A DNA stretch of 64,000 nucleotides from Pseudomonadota bacterium (lineage in GTDB: Bacteria; Myxococcota_A; Polyangia; Haliangiales; Haliangiaceae): positions 42,171-106,170 of the forward strand of contig JAKSDA010000298.1 in NCBI GenBank assembly GCA_022360315.1, read 5' to 3'. The notes under the pieces were generated by a model that worked only from the letters and a program-made list of their open reading frames with translations, was not told the DNA's origin and ran no database searches. Of this stretch, positions 27,801 through 36,529 are shown one piece after another. Made by a program: the position numbers and the translations under genes. Position 1 is the first letter of the stretch, and each line of letters begins with the position of its first letter.

Positions 27801-30336
27801 CCTTCTCGACGACACCCGATCCCAGAGCGGCCTGGTCGAACAGGTGCGAGCCTATGCTCAGGAGCGCTACGACGAGGGCTACGAACGCGGCGTACACGAC
27901 GCCGATGCCGCTCTGATCCTGGACAAGCTCCTGGCCATGCGCGAAACCGCGGGTCTGTTGCGCTTCTCAGCCACCCCGCGGGCACTGGGCGTGCTATTTT
28001 GGGCCGCGGCCACAGGCGATCCCGACCGCAGCGCGGCGTGCGAGCACTGGCAGAGACGCGCGCAAAATTTCGGCCGCCTTCGCAACGCGTTCTCCGACAG
28101 CGATGCAGCCCGCGCCCTGGCCGGCGAACTCGGCAACGAGATCGCCGAATTTGCCCGCTCGTCGGCCATCGACGCCGTCATTCCTGTCGGTTCCAGCGAC
28201 GCGGCCATCGCGGGCAGCTATTTGCTCGAAGAGCTCATGGCCCCGCAACCGCATTTTGTGCTCTCGCACCAGACTCAAAAACTGGCCGAGTCACTGATCC
28301 AAGACATGGAGCTTCACAACGTGCGCAGCTCGTTTCAGGACGATATGCGCGCTCTCGAGGAACATATCGCGGCCCGCCTGGATCTGGCCAAAGCCTGGAT
28401 CGACGCATTTATCGACTCCCGCCCCGATCGGGCCGCGTCCAATCACGTTGCCGTCGAGGCTGCGGTGTTTTTGTGCACCGAAGAGAGCGGCCTGGCCAGG
28501 CAAGTATCGAGCGCGCTAACCCAGGTCGAGGTCACCGGCTTGCTCGGTCGCCACAGCCGGATACAAGAGCGCTCGATGGACCTGCGCATCGACGAGTTCG
28601 AGACCCGGTTGCGCGATTTTGCCCGGCGCCGCGTGCCCGGCTATCGCGCCTACCGCAAGATGCGCGGCGAGCTTCTGGTACGAGCCCGGCAGGACTTGCG
28701 CCTGGACGAACTCATGCCCAGGGTTATGACCGCATTTGTCCGCAACAAGCTGATCAACGACGTCTATTTGCATTTGATCGGCGACAACCTGGCCAAACAG
28801 ATGGGCGCGGCTGGCGGTGACAAGCGTACTGATTTGATGGGCATGCTGCTTCTCATCTCGCCTCCCGGTTACGGCAAGACCACACTCATGGAATATGTCG
28901 CCAACCGACTTGGACTGGTCTTTGTCAAGGTCAACGGGCCATCACTTGGCCACTCGGTGCATTCGCTCGACCCTGCCGAGGCACCCAATGCCACAGCTCG
29001 CCAGGAGGTCGAAAAGATCAACCTGGCCTTCGAGATGGGCAACAACGTCATGCTCTACTGCGATGATATTCAGCATACCCATCCCGAGTTTTTGCAAAAA
29101 TTTATATCTCTGTGTGACGCTCAGCGCCGCATCGAAGGGGTTTGGAAGGGCCGGACTCGCACCTACGACATGCGGGGCAAGAAATTTTGTGTGGTCATGG
29201 CCGGCAATCCCTACACCGAGTCGGGCGAGAGCTTTCAGATTCCCGATATGCTGTCCAACCGGGCCGATGTCTATAACCTCGGGGACGTACTCTCGGGCCA
29301 GGAGGAACTCTTTGCCCTGAGCTATATCGAAAATGCTCTGACCTCGAATTCGACCCTGGCGCCGCTGGCCACCCGCGAGCAATCCGATGTCTACAAATTG
29401 ATCCGCATGGCCAAGGGAGAAGAATTGCCCACCACCGAGCTCTCTCACGGTTATTCGGCGGTCGAGCTCAATGACATCAAATCAGTGCTTGGCCATTTAT
29501 TTCAGTGCCAGCGCGTGCTCCTAGCGGTCAATCAGCAGTATATCGAATCTGCTGCCCAGGACGACCGCTATCGCACAGAGCCACCATTCAAGCTTCAGGG
29601 CAGCTACCGCAACATGAACAAACTGGCCGAGAAGGTCGTGTCGGCCATGACCGGGGAAGAGGTCGACAAACTCATGGACGACCACTATCTCGGTGAAGCT
29701 CAAACCCTCACCACCGAGGCCGAACAAAATCTGCTCAAGCTGGCCGAGGGGCGCGGTCGGCTGAGTGAGGAACAGAGTGGCCGATGGGCTGAAATCAAGG
29801 CCGAGTACCGGCGTATCAAGCGCACGGGTGGCGCTGACGACGATCCGGTATCGCGGGTGACCGCGACCCTGTCCGGGCTGGCCGAGGGGCTGGAGCAGAT
29901 CGAGCAAGCGCTCAAACGGGTAACTCAGCAAGACCAGGTGGTCGAGGCGCTCGACGGCATTCAGCACGCCCTCGGTGTTCACATGCAAGCGGTAAGTCAG
30001 AGCGCAGAACAGCGATCGGTCACCGACAAGCTCGACGCATTGGCAACAGGGCTGTCCGGAATTCAAGACGTCCTGACGATGGCTGCATCGTCGGCCACGT
30101 CGACTCTGACCTCGGGTACTGCGGCCCGGGCATCCGGCGATGGTAGCAGCCAACTGCTCTCCATGCTCGGCAACGAACTGTCGGGCATTCGCGATATACT
30201 GGCTCACGTGGTGGCCAGTGCGGGTAGCGATCCCAAGCTCCTGGGCATGCTGGGCAGTGAATTATCGGGTATTCGGGACGCCGTCATGCACGCCGTGACC
30301 CTGCTCGAGCGCAATCAGCGTCCCATCCAAACATAG
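24883..30336 (+). CDS. Giant AAA+ ATPase (annotated elsewhere as DNA repair ATPase), flotillin partner
   Basis: From ATG 24883 the protein has 1817 residues. The N-terminal 500 residues are beta-rich and propeller-like (repeated DRSQKVVRIDAIG and VFHRRRDGHYALHPYN segments). A long helical, coiled-coil-rich region covers about 500-1250. An AAA+ module around 1300-1480 has Walker A SPPGYGKTTLMEY near 1326, Walker B VMLYCDDIQH near 1390 and a sensor-like CVVMAGNPYTESG. The C-terminal 230 residues contain repeats of the type NELSGIRDIL and SELSGIRDAV. Proteins of this type are annotated in genomes as DNA repair ATPase, but the function is not established. The TTG at 24877 is an alternative start. 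Confidence 0.85.
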   Translation: MADDKSAGAGAHTADGSDIDEARAATDVASGNYEVIRRRLVASGQSLQQKTETLNARRKEVFGGTELQVVANERVRTENNCVPRDIVAIGDHLLFGYNVFIGLKSETSVSDVFALHRFEPSPSGQQGERGGGAGAYDCSALNMVEAAPWLCGAQFEKDFHNVYRYYREAKLLQLVKTDTRLLAVFQIGATHAERKIFRWHVRGDNTISYTDDRGEEDYAFSPAYDFEWTELDREHQVSGRCPHLNVEDTLFVESIGGDLTVKIENNTDSGEGIYSEPVDDHNQSLDDAKFHYARLGGLIVLKILPFRETRWRYLVFSDRSQKVVRIDAIGQACLQLPEDHGIIFPGGYFLQSGEYKVFDSDIDDLEFKRVAKSPNGEDVLYVFHRRRDGHYALHPYNLIRKEVQTPIHCHGYSIFSDGRLVVFRSVSEEPTRVHPMQVWQTPFTSAEYAASAPTDGSFLANVGNADLVRGISDAFSITRLIGQDSPVRQTYEDIVASCSRVLDSYYWLGHAEVDDLARDLAEIRSTAELIIDEFEKVQAFRRRAVEALADTEARIAELERDLHSERWHEVATFLEALTRLRGVRGHIITLREMRYIDLARLDELEQAVVENFDRVSRDCVRFLLRDDAFVPLKVQLDDTLAKLDEVEKVADIKPLMEAVGKTGEGLDLLGDVVSNLQIDDATQRTTILESIAEVFAHVNRVRATVDGKQRELMTREGRAEFGAQFKLLGQSVSSALAVSDGPERCDEELARIMVQLEELEGRFSEFDEFLADLAAKREEIYEAFGGKKQALLDERQRRVQNIIKAATRIVEGISRRARSLATTDDINGYFASDAMVMKLRQLAEQLADLGDTVKADELEAQLKSARQNALRALRDRLDLFEDSGNLIKLGKHRFSVNTQPLDLTMVERDGDMMFHLGGTDFYEPVDDPEFAETRAFWSQDLVSETAEVYRAEYLAASILFDAEEGKNGLSIQALLDDTRSQSGLVEQVRAYAQERYDEGYERGVHDADAALILDKLLAMRETAGLLRFSATPRALGVLFWAAATGDPDRSAACEHWQRRAQNFGRLRNAFSDSDAARALAGELGNEIAEFARSSAIDAVIPVGSSDAAIAGSYLLEELMAPQPHFVLSHQTQKLAESLIQDMELHNVRSSFQDDMRALEEHIAARLDLAKAWIDAFIDSRPDRAASNHVAVEAAVFLCTEESGLARQVSSALTQVEVTGLLGRHSRIQERSMDLRIDEFETRLRDFARRRVPGYRAYRKMRGELLVRARQDLRLDELMPRVMTAFVRNKLINDVYLHLIGDNLAKQMGAAGGDKRTDLMGMLLLISPPGYGKTTLMEYVANRLGLVFVKVNGPSLGHSVHSLDPAEAPNATARQEVEKINLAFEMGNNVMLYCDDIQHTHPEFLQKFISLCDAQRRIEGVWKGRTRTYDMRGKKFCVVMAGNPYTESGESFQIPDMLSNRADVYNLGDVLSGQEELFALSYIENALTSNSTLAPLATREQSDVYKLIRMAKGEELPTTELSHGYSAVELNDIKSVLGHLFQCQRVLLAVNQQYIESAAQDDRYRTEPPFKLQGSYRNMNKLAEKVVSAMTGEEVDKLMDDHYLGEAQTLTTEAEQNLLKLAEGRGRLSEEQSGRWAEIKAEYRRIKRTGGADDDPVSRVTATLSGLAEGLEQIEQALKRVTQQDQVVEALDGIQHALGVHMQAVSQSAEQRSVTDKLDALATGLSGIQDVLTMAASSATSTLTSGTAARASGDGSSQLLSMLGNELSGIRDILAHVVASAGSDPKLLGMLGSELSGIRDAVMHAVTLLERNQRPIQT

Positions 30337-30413
30337 CCCGGCACGACCCAGGCGTGACCAGCCTGGCTGACCGGCCAGGTCAGGACGATCCGAGTGCTCC
30401 TGTAGAGCCTACT

Positions 30414-30986
30414 TCAACGCGACTGCAACTCGGGGCTCTTGACCAGGATGCGAGGCCTACCGAGTTGCTCTCGATACTCACGCGCCTCGACAATGGCCGA
30501 TTGCTCGGATGACAGCGGCACGAGAGAAAGCTCTGCCCATTCGTTGTGTTCCTGCCCGGTCATCTCGACAATGGCGTGAAAGCTATCAAAACTGTATGCA
30601 GTGATATAAAACTCGACTCGATCTGACGAAAAACCGAGGCGCTGGAGCGAGAATGCGAGCGCTCGCTCGGCCAGAACCTGGCCAAAGAACCCCCTCGACT
30701 CGGTAACGAGGTGATGTCGAATGCATTGTTCAGCTCCCTCTCCAGACAGCGAGATTGCATAGCCCATGGTTACCCCTGCGCTTGTAGTCATCGACGAGGG
30801 CATTGCCTCATCACCGCGATACCTGGTGAGCTGCTCGGCTCTGAGCGCCCACACCACCCCCGTCATTTCTGCAACATGCTTCTTGGACCACGCCCTCCGG
30901 TAAGCCCGGTAGCTCCGCCAGATGTATAGAACCGTAAGGGCCGCAAACAGCGCGACCAGGATCAGAACGTATGCAAACCAGTGCAT
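30414..30986 (-). CDS. Hypothetical membrane-anchored protein, 190 residues
   Basis: One N-terminal membrane helix (residues 2-23, FAYVLILVALFAALTVLYIW) is followed by a basic stretch and a soluble domain with alternating strands and helices (EFYITAYSFDSFHAIVEMTG). I do not recognise the family. The gene starts 29 bases after the end of the SNF2 helicase gene on the same strand, so it is probably its operon partner. The soluble part would be cytoplasmic if the basic residues after the helix follow the positive-inside rule. Confidence 0.65.
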   Translation of the reverse strand: MHWFAYVLILVALFAALTVLYIWRSYRAYRRAWSKKHVAEMTGVVWALRAEQLTRYRGDEAMPSSMTTSAGVTMGYAISLSGEGAEQCIRHHLVTESRGFFGQVLAERALAFSLQRLGFSSDRVEFYITAYSFDSFHAIVEMTGQEHNEWAELSLVPLSSEQSAIVEAREYREQLGRPRILVKSPELQSR

Positions 30987-31015
30987 GTCGGGAATGTATC
31001 ATTGCTGTGCGGACC

Positions 31016-34000
31016 TCATGTCTCGCGAATCAGTGCCAGTAGTTCTTCGGTCGACATCTTGCCGGTGAGGTCGGTGCTGGCCAATAGGCTGGCGGCTAGA
31101 TCCCGCTTGCGGGCGTGGAGCGTGGTGATTTTTTCCTCGATGGTGCCCTTGGTGATCAAGCGATAAATCGCCACTGGTCGCTCTTGTCCGATGCGATAGG
31201 CGCGATCAGATGCCTGGTCCTCCACTGCGGGATTCCACCATGGATCCATGTGAATGACGTAATCGGCTGCGGTCAGGTTCAGCCCCGTGCCACCGGCTCG
31301 CAGACTTATCAGGAATACATCGCCTTCGCCGGCCTGAAATGCGTCGACGCGTTTTTTGCGCTCGGGGGCTGGAGTACGCCCATCCAGATATTGGTATATG
31401 ATCTCCTGCTCGTCCAGATAGGACCGGATGATGCTCAGATGATCGACAAACTGGCTGAACACCAATGCCTTGTGTCGGCTGGCCAGCAGCTCTTCCAAGA
31501 TCTCGCCGAATACAGCGAGTTTCGAACCCGATAGCGAGCTTTCTGGAACCACCAGACGCGGGTGGCAGCAGGCGCGGCGAAGCCGCATGATTTCGGTCAG
31601 AATCTCCAGGTGCTTGGGCCCCTGGCTCTCAGCGGTCAGTTTTTCCAACGCCCGCAGCCTCAGCGCTTCATATAGCGCCCGCTCCTTGTCGCTCATCTCT
31701 ACGTGCAGGACGATCTCGGTGCGCGGCGGGAGTTCATCCAGGACTTGGCTTTTGAGTCGGCGCAGAACGAAGGGCCGGATCATCTTTTTGAGTGCAGAGC
31801 GGGCATTCGCACTGTTGTGCTTTTCAATCGGCGTGGCGAACCGCCGACTGAAGCTCTTCCAGCTGCCGAGAAGACCCGGGTTGATGAAGCGAAACAGATT
31901 CCATAGCTCGCCCAGGTGGTTCTCGATAGGTGTCCCGGTGGTGATGATCTTGCAATTGCCTCGCAGCTTCATCACTGCTTTGGATCGTTTGGTCGCCGGA
32001 TTCTTGATGGCCTGCGCCTCGTCCAGTACAATCGCACGCCAGTGTGGCCCGGCGAGGAGCGCCGCCTCGTTTTGCAGTATGCCGTAGCTCGCGATCAACG
32101 CGTCAAACGGCTCCAGTTTGGCGATGATCTGCTCTCGGTCGCCAGTGGATAAAGAGACGGGATTGAGAGTGGGCGCAAAACGCTCGATCTCGGTATGCCA
32201 GTTGGCACAAACCGACGTCGGTGCCACGATGAGGACCGGGCCAGAAGCCGCCTGGGTGAGCAAAAACGCGAGGGCCTGCACGGTTTTGCCCAGCCCCATA
32301 TCGTCCGCCAGGCAGGCCCCTGCCCCCCAGCTGGCGAGTCGACACAGCCAGAAGAAGCCATCGCGCTGATAATTTCGCAGTTCAGCACGCAGGGTGCTGG
32401 GGATTTGCAGCTCGACATCGCGGGCCCGGTCGATGCGCTCCAAACACGCGTTCCACGCCTCGTCGGCTTGCACCTCACCCGCACTCCGGGCCAATTCATC
32501 CACCAGAGGTGCGGCGAGAGGACTGATTTGCAGCCCCTTACCGCCAGTGCTTTCAGCCACGATGTGGAGTTCTTCCAGTCGCTTGCGAAACGTTCGCGTG
32601 AGCTCGAGAAAACGACCCTCGCCGAGCGGTAGAAACCGGCCCTTGTTCTGATCGAGCATGGTTACGAGCTCGCGCATTTCGATGACTGCCCCGTCGCCTA
32701 CATCGAGCGTGCCCGACGCTTCGAACCAGTCACCGCGGCTGTGAATCGCGAGACGCAGATCGCCTGGCGACACTCGTTTTACCAGCAAAGACTCGCCTTC
32801 AGGCCACTCCAGCACCACCTCCTCGGTCAGCGCGCGCAGCTCGACCAGCGCAGCCAGGCAGTCTTCTGGACTGTCGAGAATCCATTCACCTGGACGAGCC
32901 TCGGCGTTGGCAATCGTGGGGCATGCCTCCAACAATCCATCGCTGCGCTGTTTTTCTCCTTCCAGATCCCGTTCGGCCGCATGGATTTTGCCTTCCTGTG
33001 AGGCAAATACAACTTTGCCGCCATATCCGGGTTGCAAATACGGCCCGAAATGACCAAACGGACGGACCAGCAATTGCACTCTCAAGCCATCGCGGAACGG
33101 CACGATCTGGACATGCGGCCGGGCATCGCCGGCCAATGTATCGGCTGCATACGCACTTTGCTCCATATCAGAGTGAACTGCTACCACCTTGGAAACCACG
33201 GCAACAGTGCCGAGCAATTGCTCTTGACCGGCGCTCGGAATGCGTAGACCAGAACCAACGATGTCAGCCAGACGCTCCTGTTCCGGCTGGAGCTCGAATA
33301 ACTTGAGATGAGTGGGACTCTCCCTCAGCACAGTATACTGCCGACCGCTCACAACCGGCGGAACAAACGACAAGGTCAGTCCCTCATCGGCGCGAGTAAC
33401 CCGCATCTCGGGCTCGCCTTTGCTCAGAGAGACAGGATCTCGGGATGGCTGATCCCAAAACAGGAGAGGATGCCCCACCATAGCCCGCAAAGCTTGCCGT
33501 TGATCGAGGTAATACGTGACCCGATGAGATCGGTACCGCGTCTTCTCCCGAGAGTGGATGGCCGCACAGATCTCGCGATCCTGACGAGACAGGTAGTCGG
33601 AAGTCGCGGCATTCTCGTGGAGCCACGACAGCGCAACCGATTTGCCTTTCGTCCATTTGCCCCGCCGGCCCAAGGTCTGCACCACTGGCTTGATGTCACA
33701 ATCGCCGTTCCTTTCGGCTATGAGCCAGATGAGCCGGGTCGTGCGATCGGTTCTGGTTTTGGCTTCGTCGTCTCGGTTCATGTCGGCCAGAGCATCGAGC
33801 GACCGCTGCCACATCGGTGCAGGCTGCATCATTCCAACGATTGGTACCGTGCCAGCTGGTGTCTTCACGGCCGCCGCGTCGTCATCCAAGATACTCAAGA
33901 GGGCTGACATTTCTGCCTCGAGCCACACACATTGGGCGACTCGCGCCTTGTCTTGTATGCCTCGCAAGTCGTCGAGCTGAGCGCGCAGAGACTCACTATC

Positions 34001-35182
34001 GAGCCAGTAATATGCCAGGGCCCGCATGAAATCAGAAAAGTAATCGCCATGGTGCCAGTAGCTCTCGACAGTGGACTCGCGGACCGAGCTCACGTCGTCG
34101 AGCGAACTGGCGAGTTGCTCCAGGGCTCGATACGAGTTGCCAGAGGCGGCGCGGGCATGGCGGAGCGCCGCTTTTATGCTCTTGGGATCTCCGGCCCGAA
34201 GCAAGAGAGGAATGTGAAACAATCCGGCCCGGTAATCATTAAAATAGACCTGGTTGCTGCGCATCCGCTTGCGCAGACCGCGCAATGCATCGGAGTAGCA
34301 GTTCAGAGCTCGCTCGTAGTGTCCTGCGCTGGTGTCGAGCCATGCGCGCACACAAAGCGACTGCCAGTCATTGGCCCCGTCAAGGACGCTCCTCGCCTCG
34401 TCGAGATGACCGCGTAAGAGCAGATACTCGGCCCAGCAAGACGGGTAGTTGTGCCACCGCTCGATACTCGGGTCTCGGCACGCCACTTCGAACAGAGCGG
34501 ACTTTTCCGGCTCAGGTCGGAGCTGGGCAAAGGCGTCTCTGAGGAAAGGCCATAGCACCTCGGCGCGGAGTTCGATCGATAGGCTCTGTACCCACTCCGC
34601 GTCAAAGGGATTGTTGTAGATCTCGTGGATAAGGTGATCGCGGTAGCGAACCATTCCGTATCCAGAATAGTAACGGTCTTGCCTGTCTTGCTCCTCGATG
34701 AGCTGGTATATTCGGGGATAATCATCGCTGTAGAGAGCAATGCGCAAATCGCGCAAATACGACATCTCCTGACGATAGCTCGTATATGTCCGGCTATCTT
34801 CCTCTTTGAATGAGCCGAGAATGTCATCTATTTCGGTGAATGTGGCAAAGCTGCCGCTGCTCATAGCGGCACGCGTTGCCAACTCGGCAAACCACTGCTC
34901 TATGCGGTAGTAGAGCTTCTCCCGCGCTGTGACCAAGTCCAGCTCACTCAGCAGTTTCAGCTGCACAGCCAGGCTATCGGCGGTGTATGAGTGACCGCTG
35001 TTATCGCGGAGGTCCAGGCGAGTCACGCAGTGGAGGAGGCGAGGGATACCTACTTCGCCATAGATCACAGATAGAAGCTCGACGAGCAGCTGCTGTGCTC
35101 GCGACAAGGCACCATAGGCCGAGAGCAGTTGGTCGCGTTTTTGCTCGGCGACTGCAGAATCGGGTGAATCTTGGCGATGCAT
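31016..35182 (-). CDS. SNF2/Rad54-family helicase with long helical N-terminal region
   Basis: From ATG 35182 the protein has 1388 residues. The first 650 or so are helical and TPR-like, without known motifs. The SNF2 ATPase core occupies the last 450: ADDMGLGKTVQALAFLL (motif I), LDEAQAIKN (II), TGTPIENHLGELW (III), VFSQFVDHLSIIRSYL (IV), LRAGGTGLNLTAADYVIHMD (V) and QASDRAYRIGQ (VI). It should be a DNA translocase that remodels protein-DNA complexes. Bacterial versions occur in defence islands and in general metabolism. The frame is open to a TTG at 35227; ATG 35182 is preferred, with weak ribosome-site support. Divergent from the patatin gene. Confidence 0.88.
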   Translation of the reverse strand: MHRQDSPDSAVAEQKRDQLLSAYGALSRAQQLLVELLSVIYGEVGIPRLLHCVTRLDLRDNSGHSYTADSLAVQLKLLSELDLVTAREKLYYRIEQWFAELATRAAMSSGSFATFTEIDDILGSFKEEDSRTYTSYRQEMSYLRDLRIALYSDDYPRIYQLIEEQDRQDRYYSGYGMVRYRDHLIHEIYNNPFDAEWVQSLSIELRAEVLWPFLRDAFAQLRPEPEKSALFEVACRDPSIERWHNYPSCWAEYLLLRGHLDEARSVLDGANDWQSLCVRAWLDTSAGHYERALNCYSDALRGLRKRMRSNQVYFNDYRAGLFHIPLLLRAGDPKSIKAALRHARAASGNSYRALEQLASSLDDVSSVRESTVESYWHHGDYFSDFMRALAYYWLDSESLRAQLDDLRGIQDKARVAQCVWLEAEMSALLSILDDDAAAVKTPAGTVPIVGMMQPAPMWQRSLDALADMNRDDEAKTRTDRTTRLIWLIAERNGDCDIKPVVQTLGRRGKWTKGKSVALSWLHENAATSDYLSRQDREICAAIHSREKTRYRSHRVTYYLDQRQALRAMVGHPLLFWDQPSRDPVSLSKGEPEMRVTRADEGLTLSFVPPVVSGRQYTVLRESPTHLKLFELQPEQERLADIVGSGLRIPSAGQEQLLGTVAVVSKVVAVHSDMEQSAYAADTLAGDARPHVQIVPFRDGLRVQLLVRPFGHFGPYLQPGYGGKVVFASQEGKIHAAERDLEGEKQRSDGLLEACPTIANAEARPGEWILDSPEDCLAALVELRALTEEVVLEWPEGESLLVKRVSPGDLRLAIHSRGDWFEASGTLDVGDGAVIEMRELVTMLDQNKGRFLPLGEGRFLELTRTFRKRLEELHIVAESTGGKGLQISPLAAPLVDELARSAGEVQADEAWNACLERIDRARDVELQIPSTLRAELRNYQRDGFFWLCRLASWGAGACLADDMGLGKTVQALAFLLTQAASGPVLIVAPTSVCANWHTEIERFAPTLNPVSLSTGDREQIIAKLEPFDALIASYGILQNEAALLAGPHWRAIVLDEAQAIKNPATKRSKAVMKLRGNCKIITTGTPIENHLGELWNLFRFINPGLLGSWKSFSRRFATPIEKHNSANARSALKKMIRPFVLRRLKSQVLDELPPRTEIVLHVEMSDKERALYEALRLRALEKLTAESQGPKHLEILTEIMRLRRACCHPRLVVPESSLSGSKLAVFGEILEELLASRHKALVFSQFVDHLSIIRSYLDEQEIIYQYLDGRTPAPERKKRVDAFQAGEGDVFLISLRAGGTGLNLTAADYVIHMDPWWNPAVEDQASDRAYRIGQERPVAIYRLITKGTIEEKITTLHARKRDLAASLLASTDLTGKMSTEELLALIRET

Positions 35183-35438
35183 GATCGAGCGCTCGAGGGT
35201 TATTCCACATTTCGCCAACCCCGACAAGTCAGCTCCAACAGATCCTTACTATCAGGACTATCAGACTGACGATGTGAAATTTTGAGACGGGCTTTGTACT
35301 GTATTGGGCGGTCGAGGATATCTGGCAGGGTCGGTGATTCTGACCATGGGGCCTTCTAGCCATTCCTATCAACTGTTACTATCAATGGCACCCTCGACAA
35401 TCGAGTCACGTCCAGCTCAACAGGCGCGAAAGTGGAAA

Positions 35439-36488
35439 ATGGCCAAACCAGTTCGTATTCTTTCTTTAGACGGCGGTGGCATTCGGGGCATCATTCCGGG
35501 GCAGGTTCTATGTGAGATTGAGAAAATGATTCAGCAGGCCACAGGCAAACCGGGTGCCCGGGTAGCTGATTACTTCGACCTAGTGGCCGGCACGAGCACA
35601 GGTGGTATCTTGACTTGCGCATTATTGTGCCCAGATGAGGATAATCCAGCCCAGTCGCGTTTTTCCGCATCGGAGGTCGTGGATATGTACCTGGAACGCG
35701 GCGATGAGATATTCGAGATCCCTCTCTGGCATCGAATCAGCTCCGGCAGCGGTACACTTGATGAGAAATACCCTGCGGATGGTCTTGAGGAGGTGTTGGA
35801 AGACTACTTTGGAGAGTTATGGCTTTCCGATCTGGTGAAGCCGTGTCTCATCCCGGCGTATGATATCCGACGACGGCGCGCGCATTTTTTTACCCAGCAT
35901 GGCGCCGAGCGCAATCTGGCTCAAGACTTCCGCGTGCGCGATGTAGCCCGAGCGACTGCGGCGGCACCAACGTACTTCGAAACAGTCCGGATCAAGTCGC
36001 GGACGAAAGTTCCGTATCCACTCATCGACGGCGGTGTTTTCGCTAACAACCCGGCCCTGTGCGCCTATGCCGAGGTACGCGCTGGATACGCACGTGCTCA
36101 TGGCATCAGTCCGCCAGCTCGAGCTGACAGTATGGCCATTCTCTCGATTGGGACCGGCAAGGTCGAGAAGTCCTATACCTACCGGGAGGCGAAGGACTGG
36201 GGGTCCTTGCAGTGGCTCCGCCCGCTGATCGACATCTTGCTCGCCGGTACTGCTGAAACCGTCGATTATCAACTTCGCCAGATCTATGACGCAGTGAAGG
36301 CTCCCAATCAGTATCTTCGCGTCGAGCCTGCAATCAATCCCAGCGTCGTGAGTCCAGATCTAGACAACGCTTCACCCGAAAACTTGGTTGCGCTCAGAGA
36401 GCTCGGCCAGGAAACTGCAGAGCGAGATTCCGCCTTACTCAAGGAGTTCGTCGACATGCTCATCGCTTTAGGGCCCGAGCAGAAATAA
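35439..36488 (+). CDS. Patatin-like phospholipase
   Basis: From ATG 35439 the protein has 349 residues and starts MAKPVRILSLDGGGIRGIIP. The oxyanion-hole DGGGIRG, nucleophile elbow GTSTGG and catalytic DGG (LIDGGVFANNP) are intact, so it should be an active acyl hydrolase. It lies back to back with the SNF2 gene. Patatins act in lipid turnover, secretion or, with CD-NTases, in antiphage signalling; no cyclase gene is nearby, so the defence role is not supported here. The frame is open upstream to 35304, and other ATGs (35346, 35385) are possible, but homologues begin just before the DGGGIRG strand. Confidence 0.85.
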   Translation: MAKPVRILSLDGGGIRGIIPGQVLCEIEKMIQQATGKPGARVADYFDLVAGTSTGGILTCALLCPDEDNPAQSRFSASEVVDMYLERGDEIFEIPLWHRISSGSGTLDEKYPADGLEEVLEDYFGELWLSDLVKPCLIPAYDIRRRRAHFFTQHGAERNLAQDFRVRDVARATAAAPTYFETVRIKSRTKVPYPLIDGGVFANNPALCAYAEVRAGYARAHGISPPARADSMAILSIGTGKVEKSYTYREAKDWGSLQWLRPLIDILLAGTAETVDYQLRQIYDAVKAPNQYLRVEPAINPSVVSPDLDNASPENLVALRELGQETAERDSALLKEFVDMLIALGPEQK

Positions 36489-36529
36489 GTCGCCGAATTT
36501 GCGCATCGAGGCGCTCCGATGGCGGGAAG

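Noticed and set aside
35304..36488. CBASS defence operon with patatin effector
   Set aside because: The patatin is intact, but no CD-NTase, E1/E2 or JAB gene lies nearby, so only a general lipase call is justified.
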